Positions 22,598-33,235 of a stretch of DNA of 64,000 bases are shown here, piece by piece. Location of the stretch: NCBI GenBank assembly GCA_019096155.1, contig JAHCVI010000001.1, forward strand, positions 10,230,001 to 10,294,000, read 5' to 3'. Under the pieces are notes generated by a model. That model saw only the letters and a list, made by a program, of their open reading frames with translations. It was not told the origin of the DNA and searched no databases. The position numbers and the translations under genes are program-made. How positions within the stretch are numbered: position 1 is the first letter of the stretch; every line of letters starts with the position of its first letter. This DNA comes from Staphylotrichum longicolle. Taxonomy: Eukaryota > Ascomycota > Sordariomycetes > Sordariales > Chaetomiaceae.

Positions 22598-24535
22598 ATG
22601 ATTTCACCACTACTTACCTGTCTTTCCCTTCTTCTCTTCGCCCTCCGCCCGGTCGCCGCAGTCTGGCCGGCACCCCTCAACTTCACCAAGGGCAGCTCGG
22701 TCCTGTATCTTCACCAGAACATCAAGGTCACATACAATGGTGCATTTGTACGCTGGTCTCCTTCTGTTTCTGCTTCCGCTTTTTCCTCGCCCCATCATGT
22801 AATATTCCCCGAGGAGGAGGAGCCAATTACTGAACATATAATGTATCAACAGATTCCGTACACGTACGGATATGTGCCCCACAAATTGACCAGCAAGGAG
22901 GTCGTCCAGGCCGGCGTGTCCCGGACGCTCGCCGGCATCTTCAACAGCCAATTCGTGCCCTGGAAGCTGCACAAGCCCGGCTCCAAGTGGGAGCCCGAGC
23001 TGTCGCAGGGCCAGAAATGGCTGCAGACCCTGCAAATCACCCAGTCGGGCGAGGACAAGCCCAGCGCCTTCAAGCCCCTCGCCGGCGAGGTCGACGAGTC
23101 GTACAACCTGACGGTCAGTGCCGAGGGCGACGTCAAGCTGGACGCCGTCTCGTCCATCGGCGTGCTCCGCGGCCTCGAGACCTTCTCGCAGCTCTTCTAC
23201 CAGCACTCGGCGGGCACCTTCTGGTACACGCCGTACGCGCCCGTGTCGATCCGGGACGCGCCCACCTTCCCGCACCGCGGCGTCATGATGGACACGGCGC
23301 GCCACTTCTTCCCCGTCCCGGACATCCTGCGCACCATCGACGCCATGGCCTGGAACAAGCTCAACCGTCTGCACGTCCACGTGACCGACTCGCAGTCGTG
23401 GCCGCTCGTGCTGCCCTCGATGCCCGAGGTGTCGGAGAAGGGCGCGTACCACCCGAGCCAGACCTACTCGCCGGCCGACATTGACGCCATCCAAAAGTAC
23501 GGCGCCGAGCGCGGCGTCGAGGTCTACTTTGAGATCGACATGCCGGGCCACATCGGCGTCGTGTCGCTGTCGCACCCGGAGCTCATCGTGGCCTACAACG
23601 AGCTGCCGTACTGGTGGTGGTGCGCGGAGCCGCCCTGCGGCGCCTTCAAGCTCAACAGCACGGCCGTCGACGCCTTCCTCGAGAAGCTGTTCGACGACCT
23701 GCTCCCGCGCGTGGCGCCGTACGCGGCCTACTTCCACACGGGCGGCGACGAGCTCAACAAGAACGACTCGATGCTCGACGAGGGGATCCGGTCCAACTCG
23801 TCCGAGGTGCTGCAGCCGCTGCTGCAAAAGTTCATCGACGCGCAGCACGCGCGCGTGCGCAAGGCCGGCCTGACCCCCATCACCTGGGAGGAGATCCCGC
23901 TCGAGTGGAACATCACCATGGGCCAGGACACGGTGGTGCAGTCGTGGCTGGGCGGCAGCTCGGTCAAGCAGCTGACGGGCAAGGGCTTCAAGGTGATTGA
24001 CAGCAACTACAATTATTGGGTAAGCAAGCACGCCACTACTCACACACTCACCTTTTCTCTCTCTCTCTCTCTCTCCCTCTATCTTCTAACGCCCCAATCC
24101 AAACAGTACCTCGACTGCGGCCGCGGGCAGTGGGTCAACTGGGCCAACGGCGGGGCCTTCGCGATGGGCTTCCCCTTCAACGACTGGTGCGGGCCGACCA
24201 AGAGCTGGCGGCTCGTCTACTCGCACGACCCGACGGCCAACCTGACGGCCGACGAGGCCAAGCTCGTGCTGGGCGGCGAGGTGGCCGTCTGGAGCGAGAC
24301 CATCGACGCGACCAACCTCGACACGCTCGTGTGGCCGCGCGCCAGCGCCGCGGGCGAGGTGCTCTGGTCCGGCCGGCGCGACCCGGCCACGGGCCAGAAC
24401 CGCACCCAGATGGAGGCGGCGCCGCGGCTGAACGAGTTCCGCGAGAGGATGGTGCTGCGCGGGGTGCGGGCTTCGCCCGTGCAGATGACCTTCTGTACGC
24501 AGGGGACGCCCGAGGAGTGCGAGTATGCGCTGTGA
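22598..24535 (+). CDS. Secreted beta-N-acetylhexosaminidase (GH20)
   Basis: It removes terminal N-acetylglucosamine/galactosamine from chito-oligosaccharides and glycans, with a role in chitin recycling outside the cell or in the wall. A signal peptide is clear (MISPLLTCLSLLLFALRPVAA). Three exons are likely: 22598-22747, 22853-24019 and 24107-24535, giving 581 residues. The first splice yields VTYNGAF-IPYTYGY and the second NYNYW-YLDCGRGQW, both family-like joins. Motifs include RGVMMDTARHFFP, WNKLNRLHVHVTDSQSWP and the catalytic HTGGDEL, with Asp349-Glu350 as the acid/base pair, and a late TFCTQGTPEECEYAL end. Both introns (105 and 87 nt) are divisible by three and have no stop, so the locus also reads as one uninterrupted 645-codon frame. 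The second intron contains a CT-microsatellite. N-glycosylation sequons are frequent. Confidence 0.94.
   Translation: MISPLLTCLSLLLFALRPVAAVWPAPLNFTKGSSVLYLHQNIKVTYNGAFVRWSPSVSASAFSSPHHVIFPEEEEPITEHIMYQQIPYTYGYVPHKLTSKEVVQAGVSRTLAGIFNSQFVPWKLHKPGSKWEPELSQGQKWLQTLQITQSGEDKPSAFKPLAGEVDESYNLTVSAEGDVKLDAVSSIGVLRGLETFSQLFYQHSAGTFWYTPYAPVSIRDAPTFPHRGVMMDTARHFFPVPDILRTIDAMAWNKLNRLHVHVTDSQSWPLVLPSMPEVSEKGAYHPSQTYSPADIDAIQKYGAERGVEVYFEIDMPGHIGVVSLSHPELIVAYNELPYWWWCAEPPCGAFKLNSTAVDAFLEKLFDDLLPRVAPYAAYFHTGGDELNKNDSMLDEGIRSNSSEVLQPLLQKFIDAQHARVRKAGLTPITWEEIPLEWNITMGQDTVVQSWLGGSSVKQLTGKGFKVIDSNYNYWVSKHATTHTLTFSLSLSLSLYLLTPQSKQYLDCGRGQWVNWANGGAFAMGFPFNDWCGPTKSWRLVYSHDPTANLTADEAKLVLGGEVAVWSETIDATNLDTLVWPRASAAGEVLWSGRRDPATGQNRTQMEAAPRLNEFRERMVLRGVRASPVQMTFCTQGTPEECEYAL
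24054..24078. repeat. CT microsatellite in the GH20 intron
   Basis: A run of alternating T and C of about 20 nt forms part of the pyrimidine-rich segment of the second hexosaminidase intron, upstream of a CTAAC branch-like site and the AAACAG acceptor. Confidence 0.8.
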
Positions 24536-26926
24536 GAGAGCTAGAGATGAACTGTGAGGGTTTAGGGGTGTAGCTTCTGCTTTTTTTTTGCTCTTCTTCT
24601 TGTTGCCTCTGGTTCGAGGGTTTCTTTCTCCCCTTTGCATCAGCTGGGCCTTTTTTTCGTCATGGGGACCTAAATTTGGGGAGTGTCGATGGCGGCGGAG
24701 GCTGTGGCGGAGTGGTTCCGAAGGCGGTTCGGAGCGCGTCCGCAAGGGTGGTCGTATCGGGACAAACCCGATGAACCCGGGCCGTGCTGTTCGCATTCCA
24801 AACTGTTAATGTCTGGTTTGAGCAAGGATTCTGTACATAGGGACTGTGACGGCGACGGGCTTGTCTGTGGTGCCAGCCAGTCGTAATCAAGCAGTCAATT
24901 TATTTTTCGATTCCTCACGGCCACCAAGATATCGCTGGAAAGAGTGCGCCTGTGTTACGGAAGCTTTGGCCGTTCTTTGCCCCTGCTGCCGGTCCGCGGG
25001 CGCCCGGGGTACACCACCTCTGAGCCTCCACCGCCCCTGAACGGGCAGACGGGATGACAGAGTTGACCCACCCCGACGGAGGGTCGGAGGATTTCAAGGA
25101 CGGGACCTCGATCTGGAATCGAGTCGATGACATCGGGATTCTCTCCTGCCCCCTCGTGATACAACCTTGTCTAACAGCCGGCAAGGGCTTGCGAGGGCTT
25201 GCGAGCGTCTCTGATGCGGGGAACTGCGTGCTAAGGAGGGGATCTGACCGCCCGAGGGACGGGATTGATGGCAGAGGTTGCATGTGAAATCCGTTCGAAG
25301 GCAACGTGGACGGGTTGACGGGGAGCTCGGTGTGTGTGAGACAGGCGAGGCAGCACCCGGGCCACAGCGGTGCAACGACGACTTAGCGGCCGTTAGTTAC
25401 CAGTCTGCGGGGCCCCACAGCGTGTCAGCACCCTGTAATTGCACAATGGCAGCCCCATCGTCCGATCCACGCTCCTGCAACGCGGCAGACACAGCAACAC
25501 GACATGCAGGACAGAATGGTGCTTCTCTTCGGCCGCTGTCCCGATTCTTCTGTCACACGAGACAAAAGCCAAGATGACGGACAGCAAAGTTCCAATCCGC
25601 ATTGATGAGACGGGGGCAATGAATGGGCGGGGAGTGACTCGACATCGTGCACCCTAAACTTGCCATCTCGAGGTCTGAATAACGTTAATAATCAACGTTT
25701 AGACGCAGAGCAAGGCCTCGACGATGGAGACGGTTGCAAGAGGCCCCAGACCCCCGCCAATGCCGGATCTGCATCTTTGTCGCACAAAAACAGGCCACGA
25801 GCATGGGATCCCCGCGATCCATCAGGCTTAATTCAGACTTCCCCGCCTTTCAACAGGCTTGGAAGCTCTGGAAGCACCAGAAGCAGCAGAGAAGCCTCGG
25901 TACGGCCGACTTGGTCGCACACCATGCCGTCCGCAGACGCTGCCCCTACCAAGCAGTTGACATTCTCAGTGGTCAGTCATCCCAAGGGGCAATCTACACA
26001 GGACATGGTCTGCCACCCGCGCATGCACTGCCATGAGGTTGTGCTCCCGAATCTCTCTGGAATTTACGGTCGGTGAGAAGAGCGGAGGCCGCGGGCAGCG
26101 AACAACATAACCCGAAAAGGCATGCAAGGAATCTCTGTTGGCGGCGAAATCCCACCTCGCTACCACTGCTACCACTTCCGAACGACACACCCACGCGTGG
26201 CCACCGCCAGGGGGGTGCGTGGAGACGATGCGGTCGCTTCGATTCCGATCCTGGAATGACCACGCCATCAGTGTCTGGTGTCCACCACCAGCAAGGCCCC
26301 GTTGGTGCGGCATGCTGCCGAGCACTTCTCGGCACACGGACAATGTCACAGTTGCTGCTTGGGGCAGCTTGGCAAAATACAAAGTAGACCAGGCCCCTAG
26401 CCTCCCTTGTTAAGCTCCCATCTCTCTGGATGCTCTGTAAAGTTCCCTTCCCCGGGATCGTGACGACTTACACAGCACACGGGATCCGCACATGCCGGAT
26501 TTAGACTGCATGAGCCCCGTCTCCCCACAGCCAAGCTGCTGGATCCTCACTTAACTATCCGGGTCCGGGGTGGTTGTCTGCCCTGGGCGATCACTCCGAA
26601 ACCAATAAGTAGGAGGGGTCCCCTGGATTTTCCTCTGTGGACTTTTCAAGCGTCATCCCCTCCCATTTCACCCATGAGAAAACACATGCGTGTCTCACGG
26701 TCATCCCTCGAAGGCGTCTGATTCTGTGTCTCGTTACTCGACAGCGTCTCCTGGCCCCGGCCCACGATAACCCCTGACTCGTCCTCCGGTCTGACCTCCG
26801 GCCCGTCCACTGGTCTCTCCCTACCGGTGACACCTCGAGCACTTGTGGTCTCGTTTCAGTCAACAGCAGCATCATCGGTTCGCAGGCCGAGTGTTTAGCC
26901 TCAGATCGCGCCAAACTCAACACACG
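24536..26926. other. Intergenic region GH20 - P450
   Basis: This 2.4 kb interval holds the 3' flank of the hexosaminidase and the promoter of the P450, both on the plus strand. Open frames on both strands (for example 25966-26382 minus) do not resemble any family. I see no tRNA, repeat or mobile element. Confidence 0.5.
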
Positions 26927-28742
26927 ATGGGCCTCCTCGAGACCCTCGTCGAGCATGTCTCGGCCAAATCAGTCCTGCTGGCCGTGCCATGCTTGCTGCT
27001 GGCATACATGATCATGGGCACCATGGTGAAGCCAGCATGGCAGGAAATGAAGCTCGCTCGGTTGCCGGGTGCAAGGGCACCCAAGATCAAGTCAAACTGG
27101 CCGTTCGGTAAGCATGCCTTGGTGGCAGGACCCACGAGCGTCTCGCGGAGCGATGGACTAAGACGAAGCCAGGTCTGGACTTTCTCTACAACGGTATCCG
27201 TGCGTCCATGAAATACCAGAATCTCACCCTTTGGAGGGGTATGTTCGCCAACGCCGGGTCCCAGACGGTTGAGCTCCGTGTTGCCGGCCGCCGCATCGTT
27301 TTCACGGCCGACCACGAAAACATCAAGGCCATCCTGGCCACCCAGTTTGGGGACTACGGCAAGGGCGAGCCTTTCCACAAGGAGTGGAAGCCCTTTCTCG
27401 GCGACAGCATCTTCACTACCGACGGTGCTCTCTGGCATGACAGCCGCCAGCTCATCCGCCCGCAGTTTGTCAAGGACCGTGTCAGCGATCTGCACGTCTT
27501 CGAGAGCCACATGCAGACCCTTTTCAAGGCCATCGCCAACGGAGGTGCCCTCAACGGCGAGAACCAGTCTGTCGACATCGAGGCCGGCAATGGGAAGCCC
27601 GTCGACATCAGCGACCTGTTCTTCCGCTATACCCTGGATGCGGCCACCGACTTCCTCTTGGGCTACGATGTCAAGTCGCTCAGGTTTGTTGCACCCCGGT
27701 CTTCACTGACGATTGCTTCTCTAACCAGGTCTCCAGCAACCCCCGTCAGGAGTTTGCCGACGCCTTCGGCGAGGTCCAGCGGCTCCAGAGCCTCATCTCC
27801 CGTGCCGGCGCGCTCAACTGGGTTGTCCCCCGCGGCAACTTCAACAAGGGCATGGAGGTGATCAACAACTTCATCAACCAGTACATCGAGCGCACCCTGC
27901 GCCTCAGCCCCGAGGAGCTCGCCGGCAAGTCCAAGAGCGACGCCGGCTACACCTTCCTGCACGCCCTCGCCGGATACACGCGTGACCGCCAAGTCCTCCG
28001 CGACCAGCTCATCGCCGTCCTGCTCGCCGGGCGCGACACCACCGCCTGCACCCTCTCCTGGACCATCTACGAGCTCGCCCGGCACCCCGAGGCGCTCCAG
28101 AAGCTGCGCGCCGAGATCCTCTCCGTCGTCGGCCCGACCCGGGCACCCACATACGAAGACCTCAAGGGCATGAAGTACCTCCAGAACGTCATGAACGAGA
28201 CCCTCCGTCTCTACCCCGTCGTTCCCTTCAAGTATGCCGTCCCCCCCCCCCCCCCCCCCCCCCCCACCAACCCACCAACCCAAATATCCTAACTAACCTC
28301 ACCCCACCTTAGTGTCCGCCTCGCCCTCAAAGACACCACCCTCCCCCGCGGCGGCGGACCCGACGGCCTGACGCCCGTCAAGGTGCTCAAGGACACGCCC
28401 ATCGCCTACTCGACGCTGGTGATGCAGCGGCGGCCGGACCTGTACCCGGCGCCGAGCGCCGACTTCGCGCCCGTTGACGTCTTCTCGCCCGAGCGCTGGC
28501 AGCGCTGGCAGCCCAAGCCGTGGCAGTACATCCCCTTCAACGGCGGGCCGCGCATCTGCATCGGCCAGCAGTTCGCGCTGACCGAGATGGCCTACGTGCT
28601 CACGCGGCTGTTCCAGCGCTACGAGCGCATCGACAACTACATGGGCGCCATCGACGGCGGCGACCCGACGCTGCGGGCCGAGATCGTGCTGCAGCCGGGC
28701 GACGGCGTCAAAGGTTGGTTCTGGGAGGCGAGGAAGGTATAA
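26927..28742 (+). CDS. Cytochrome P450, CYP52-type (alkane/fatty-acid hydroxylase family)
   Basis: This is a haem monooxygenase probably anchored in the endoplasmic reticulum. The CYP52-like group hydroxylates the terminal carbon of alkanes or fatty acids. Exons 26927-27107, 27173-27683, 27737-28231 and 28313-28742 give 538 residues. A membrane anchor (SVLLAVPCLLLAYMIMG) is at the N-terminus. The oxygen-binding I-helix motif is LLAGRDTTA, the K-helix ExxR is in NETLRLYP, and the haem ligand signature PFNGGPRICIGQQF places the cysteine at about residue 478. The third acceptor is CTCCAG at 27736, not the upstream CCAG, because only that keeps the frame (SLSNPRQEF). The third intron carries a run of 25 C. 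The exact substrate is inferred only at family level. No redox partner or pathway gene lies next to it. Confidence 0.93.
28241..28265. repeat. C25 homopolymer in P450 intron 3
   Basis: Twenty-five consecutive C follow the GTATGC donor (GTATGCCGT then the run) on the plus strand within the 28232-28312 intron. The length is likely unstable, and may be inaccurate in the assembly. Confidence 0.95.
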
Positions 28743-29224
28743 AGGGGGTTGGAGACTGTGAATTGGGAAAGGTTGGGTAAGCTGTCCGCGGCATGTAAGT
28801 TGCTGCAGTACATACCAAGGCTATCTTTGGATGTACCGTGTTTACGAGGGTCGTTGGGCGTGGCTGTAGGATACGTTATGACGGTCTGGTGCTGGCTGGG
28901 TTTGGACTTGATGGTTGCTAGGATTGATTCGTTTTATAAACACTCTCCCTGTGCAGATCTGGTTGTTTCCCGTCGAGCTTAACAACCAGGTGATCGAAAT
29001 GCTCGCCTCAGAGCCTTTTTTCCTCGACTCAGTATTGAAATCAATACATCTATTGTCGCCTGGCTAGGTCGGCCATGGTTTTCGCTTTATACTATCCGAA
29101 TCCAAACCCCAAATGCTTTTGTCATCAAATGTAGAAGGCCCAAATCTTCGACAGCTCGGTTGTAACAAGGTTAGCCCCTTTTTCTGACCACAGGGCCCCC
29201 ACCCTCCTCTCCTGCTGCAACACA
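28743..29224. other. Convergent 3' region P450 / aminotransferase
   Basis: This is 482 nt between convergent genes. It is relatively AT-rich in its right half and no gene is recognised. Confidence 0.5.
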
Positions 29225-31213
29225 TCAGATGTGATAACTCTCCCTGATCGCTTCCCCCAGCCGTCTGATTGCCTCCGTCATATTCTCCGGCGTCGCCGCA
29301 GCAAACGTAGCCCGGAGGTATAACCCAGACGGGGGCTTGTCGTGCTCGGCGCGGAACCAGGACCCGCGGGCAACGAGCACACCCTTTGCAATACAGCTGT
29401 TGAATATTTCCTCCTCAATCTCCATAATGCTCTTGGCTGAGGCGTGCGGATGCAGGGTGTGGTCGACTTTCATCCATTGCTACAACGCGTGTCAGCATCT
29501 CCGAGCGGAAAGGGGAAGGGGTTGAAGGGGCAAACCCACAAACATGCCCGCCTGCGGTGGACTCCAGCTCACCACCTCCTTGGGCAGGTGTGCCTCGCAG
29601 GCTGCCGCCATGACGTCCCTCCGCTTCGTGTATTCCATCCTCAGATTCATCAACCATCGCAGATAACCCTCGTGGCCCCAGCGCTCATCCAACAGCTTGT
29701 GCAAAATCACCTGCGAGAACCCGCTCGGCCCCTGATTCGCAACCTCGGCGTGGCGGATAAACCTCTCGACAATCTGCTCCGACGCCGTGATCCACCCCAT
29801 CCTCGAACCCGGCACCACCACTTTCGAGAACGAATCCATCCTCAACACCCGCCCGTCCACGTCCATGCTCAGATACGTCGGGACCAGCCCGTCCAGGAAC
29901 TCCTCCACGCTCCCCGGCGGCTCCGTCCCCTTCTCCTGCATCTGCAGGTAGTAATACGGCTCGTCCTCCACGATGAACACGTCGTGCCGCCGCGCCACCT
30001 CGTACACCGCCCTCCGCCTCCCCTCGCTCTGCGTCGCCCCCGTCGGGTTCTGCCCCGACGGCACCGTGTACAGCACGTGCGGCTTGCGGTGCCCGCCCCG
30101 CTCCGCCGCGTCCCACCGGGACAGGATCTCGTCCATGCTCTCGGGCAGCAGGCCCTCGGCGTCCATCGCGACGCCCACCACCCTCACGCCGAGCGGCGCG
30201 GCCGTCTCGAGCGCCGTCGAGAAGGAGAACTCCTCGGTCAGCAGCGCGTCGCGCCGCCCGCGGCCGTCGCACAGCATGCGCAGCGCCTGCTCCAGCGCGC
30301 CCGTGCTGCCGATGGTCAGGCACACGCGCCAGTCGGCGTAGGGCGGCGCGCCGACGAGCTCCGTGTGCTCGGTCACGAAGCGCGTCATCTGGGCCGAGCC
30401 CGTCGCCTGGCCGTAGTTGAGCGCGATGGCGAGGTCGTACTCGGCCGTCGGGTCCGGGCCCGACGCCGCGTACTTGCCGATGGAGACGGACTCGCCCCCG
30501 CCTGCCGCCAGGAGGGTATCGGCCTCGGAGAAGTGCGGCGGGGTGGGGATCTGCAGGGTCAGGGAGGAGATGGGAAAGTATTCAGGGCACGGCAGGCCGC
30601 CGCCGAGGGAGATGAGGCCCGGGGTTTTGAGGTGCTTGGCTGCTTGCTTGAGGGCGCATGGGGCGCGGAGGGTGGATTCCTGTGTGAGGTGGTCTGGGCA
30701 AAAGGGTTAAACAATCACCCGCGGGTCGTGAGCGTGGGGTACAGAAGGATGACTTACGGTCCCATCGTTTAGCTTTGGGTTTGCCTGTGGACTGGTCGGG
30801 CATGTTCATGTTAGCAAGTGGCTTGTGTCTACCTAAACATCCTGCAGTGTTGACATGGAATAGGGGCTAAGGGGTTAGGGTGCACACACAGGCGCTTTGA
30901 ACATGTCGGCATCGCTGTATGCAGCCGTCGGCGCCACCAGGCGTCCGGCCTTGGCCCGTCTCTCCTTGATATCGGCGATGGTGATGCGCTCTCTGGGCGC
31001 CACGGGCGGGATTGGCTCGGCGTCGGGGAGCTTGGCGGCAGTGGCAGCACCCAAGGCCTCGGAGCAGTCCGGGGGTTTGGAGTGAAAGTGGGCCGAAGGC
31101 GAGGCCGGAGAGCGCAGGTTGGTGCATCCCCGGAGGTTTTTGACGCCGGGATTGAACGGACCGGGGGTAGATGCCGGCATGCCCCGGAGGGCGCCGGTCC
31201 GGATCGTCCGCAT
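29225..31213 (-). CDS. Aro8-like PLP aminotransferase (aromatic / 2-aminoadipate / kynurenine type)
   Basis: This is a fold-type I aminotransferase of the Aro8/Lys-type group, transferring amino groups from aromatic amino acids, kynurenine or 2-aminoadipate to 2-oxo acids. Four exons (31213-30890, 30791-30758, 30693-29540, 29479-29225) give 588 residues. The second exon is only 34 nt and encodes STGKPKAKRWD. Family marks are KTPGLISLGGGLPCPEYFP, SGQNPTGAT, IVEDEPYYYL and the Schiff-base lysine in MDSFSKVVVPGSRMGW (about residue 410), ending REAIRESYHI. The upstream exon carries TIADIKERR and DADMFKAP, which precede the GKPKAKRWDHHL block in fungal homologues as I remember them. The start is uncertain: 31213 (MRTIRTGALRG) gives an Arg-rich, presequence-like N-terminus, but 31315 or 31180 are possible. 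The precise substrate cannot be told from sequence. Confidence 0.87.
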
Positions 31214-32323
31214 TTCGGCCGGGGCGGAAACGGAATCGCGGCTCGGAGCGGCTCGGAGCGGAACGGATGGCTGGAGCACGGAGCACGGATGACCCAGATT
31301 CGGAGCTGGGTTCAAGTTGCAAATGGGGTAGGACGATGCAAATAAACAGAAGATTCAATTGATATCAAGATCGAAGTTCAATCTGTCTAAAAAGGACGAG
31401 TTGAAGGACAAAGAAGTGGGAAATCCACCGAGATGATCGTGTAAGTCGCCCGGTGGGACTCGAGAAGGGAGCCAATGGCGGGGCACCGGGCCGAGGGGTA
31501 GCCGTGGTTAGCCCGCTGAAAGCACCAAGCTTAACCTCTTACCGCGCCCTTGTGACCACCGCAGTGACACCGCTCCTCACCTTGTACGTAATTCGCAGAT
31601 CGGACTGCTTCAGAGTTGAGGCGAGCTGATCGTGAAGACTCCACAGGACACGCGAGATGACAAACATCTACAGGGGATCGAAGGAGGACAAAACACAAGC
31701 ACTCTCGCGCCTCGATTCCCATTGGGTATAGTATAATACAAGTTTATAGCGTCGTCTCTCGTCTCGACCGAAACTCATCCGTTCTTCCCCTCCCTCCTGC
31801 GCCCTTTCGTTGGCATCCTGCGATTTGTCTTTGCCTGAGTGGTTAAGCCATGGCGCCGAAGGCACATTCGCCCCGCCCCCTCTGTCTCACCATCGCTGTG
31901 CTCCAGGAAGCCACGCCATGCTGTATATGATGAACGAACGAGCCTCCCTAAATCATAACTGCCCGCCAATGCATAGCTTTTGTCCATCAACACAAAAGAA
32001 ACTTGGGCAAAGGGGCGACACCTGCTCTGATGTTTTGTTGGTATGAAAGCCGTGCATCCTCCCAGGAAATAAAACCGGCGGGGCCATGGCAAGAGTATCC
32101 TCCCTTCCCTCAAGAGATCCTGTCTGGAAAAGTAAGTTTTGTTGTCATAAGATGTCGTGTAATATTAGAGTTGCCCTTGACTGGAAGGTGGAGTATTGGC
32201 CAACGGCATGGTTGGTGTTTGAACATGACCAAAAAAGAAAATCTAAAGAGAGAATGGACAGTTGATCAGGTAAAGAGCATCGAGTGAACGAGTCTCTTTA
32301 GCCAGATGATGACAATAGATTGC
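31214..32323. other. Intergenic region, aminotransferase promoter side
   Basis: This is 1.1 kb between the aminotransferase 5' end and the 3' end of the membrane-protein gene. I see no gene. A stretch near 31829 resembles the 5' part of a tRNA A box but lacks the rest. Confidence 0.45.
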
Positions 32324-33235
32324 TCAGATCACAAACTCTCCCTGAGGTCCAAGTAAAGGGCGGCTTGATCCAACGGTTCCGTGGTCTGAGTCCAGGTCAA
32401 AGTTCACGTCTGGCTCCTTTCTCCTTCCGGGCTGCACTCCTGACATGTGGCTCTCCTGTGGGATCCTGCTCTGGAACTGGGTATTACAGAAGTAACTTTG
32501 TGTGGGGGGATCCCAATCTGACCGTCGCTGTCCTACGACGCCAGAAAGGGAGATCTCGGTGCCATCAGTGCCAGTCCGGTGTGAGGACCTGGACGACGGC
32601 CCGTGCCGGGCAAAATAAAGAGGGTTCATCCGGTTGGACTCGAGCGGCTGCGACGGGCTCTGTTGTGTGGAGAGGGTCCTAAGGGAACGCTCACTCCCAG
32701 CGTCAATTGGCACCCCAGAGCACTCCTCGTCGGCAGACACGGACAAGGGGCAATGGTTAGTATGCCGGCGCGAGAACTCGTAGATGGCAACCGTAATAAG
32801 GCTTAAAGAAGCAATAAAAAGCGGAAGCCAGGGAGTGAGCTCTGCTCTGGAGGGGCCGGCCGCGAGGACGGCGAGGAAGAGAAGGACGAGAGCGGCGGCA
32901 GCAGTGAAGGGTCCAAATCTAGACACCGTCAGCAAACGCACCGCCCTGTGGAGGCGGTGTTACGGTGTGGGCTCACCGAACGAATGGCTCTAGATGCAGG
33001 GCGTGAAAGCCCAGAGCACTAACGATGAATATCGAGAGCGTCCTGCATCAAATTAGCGCCCGCCCAAGAAAGATGATACCTGGACTTACACGGCTCGGAA
33101 TGACAGCCCTTCGGCGTTCGCCAAAGGGAAGAGAATGGCGGTGCCATTCATGCCACCACAGGTTACGACCTTGAAGGCATGGCGGAGCTCCTGGCCCCGG
33201 GCCTGGCGCTGCCTCTGAGAAGGCGGGCGGTTCAT
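32324..33235 (-). CDS. Predicted fungal membrane protein of unknown function
   Basis: I do not recognise the family. Three exons join in frame: 33235-33090, 33042-32977 and 32945-32324, giving 277 residues from MNRPPSQRQRQARGQELRHA to PLLGPQGEFVI. The N-terminus is basic. Hydrophobic segments follow: TLSIFIVSALGFHALHL, TAAAALVLLFLAVLAAG and WLPLFIASLSLITVAIY, so three or four membrane spans are likely, with a long hydrophilic Ser/Arg/Asp-rich cytosolic-type tail of about 130 residues. The second intron would be just 31 nt (GTGAGC to CCACAG with a GTAAC branch-like site), which is exceptionally short. Without it the frame meets a stop at once. The open frame of the last exon has no ATG of its own at its start, supporting the upstream exons. 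Confidence 0.6.

Noticed and set aside
22610..24043. A 477-codon minus-strand frame
   Set aside because: It lies wholly antisense to the GH20 exons; high GC at third positions opens the opposite strand. Composition (Arg/Val/Gly/Leu/His runs) is that of a shadow frame.
29444..30772. A 442-codon plus-strand frame
   Set aside because: It is antisense to the aminotransferase, full of His/Arg/Pro runs and has no motif.
30758..30809. Aminotransferase start at ATG 30809
   Set aside because: It lies 10 nt downstream of a perfect branch-like GCTAAC and upstream of an acceptor. The conserved upstream exon makes it an intronic ATG, although a minor short isoform cannot be excluded.
26927..31213. Possible secondary-metabolite cluster (P450 next to aminotransferase)
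   Set aside because: There is no synthase, transporter or regulator nearby. Both neighbours are a GH20 enzyme and an unnamed membrane protein, and the genes are individually typical primary-metabolism families.
31825..31870. tRNA-like TGCCTGAGTGGTTAAG string
   Set aside because: It resembles the A box of a serine/leucine tRNA, but no matching acceptor stem, anticodon arm or GGTTCGA-type B box follows.
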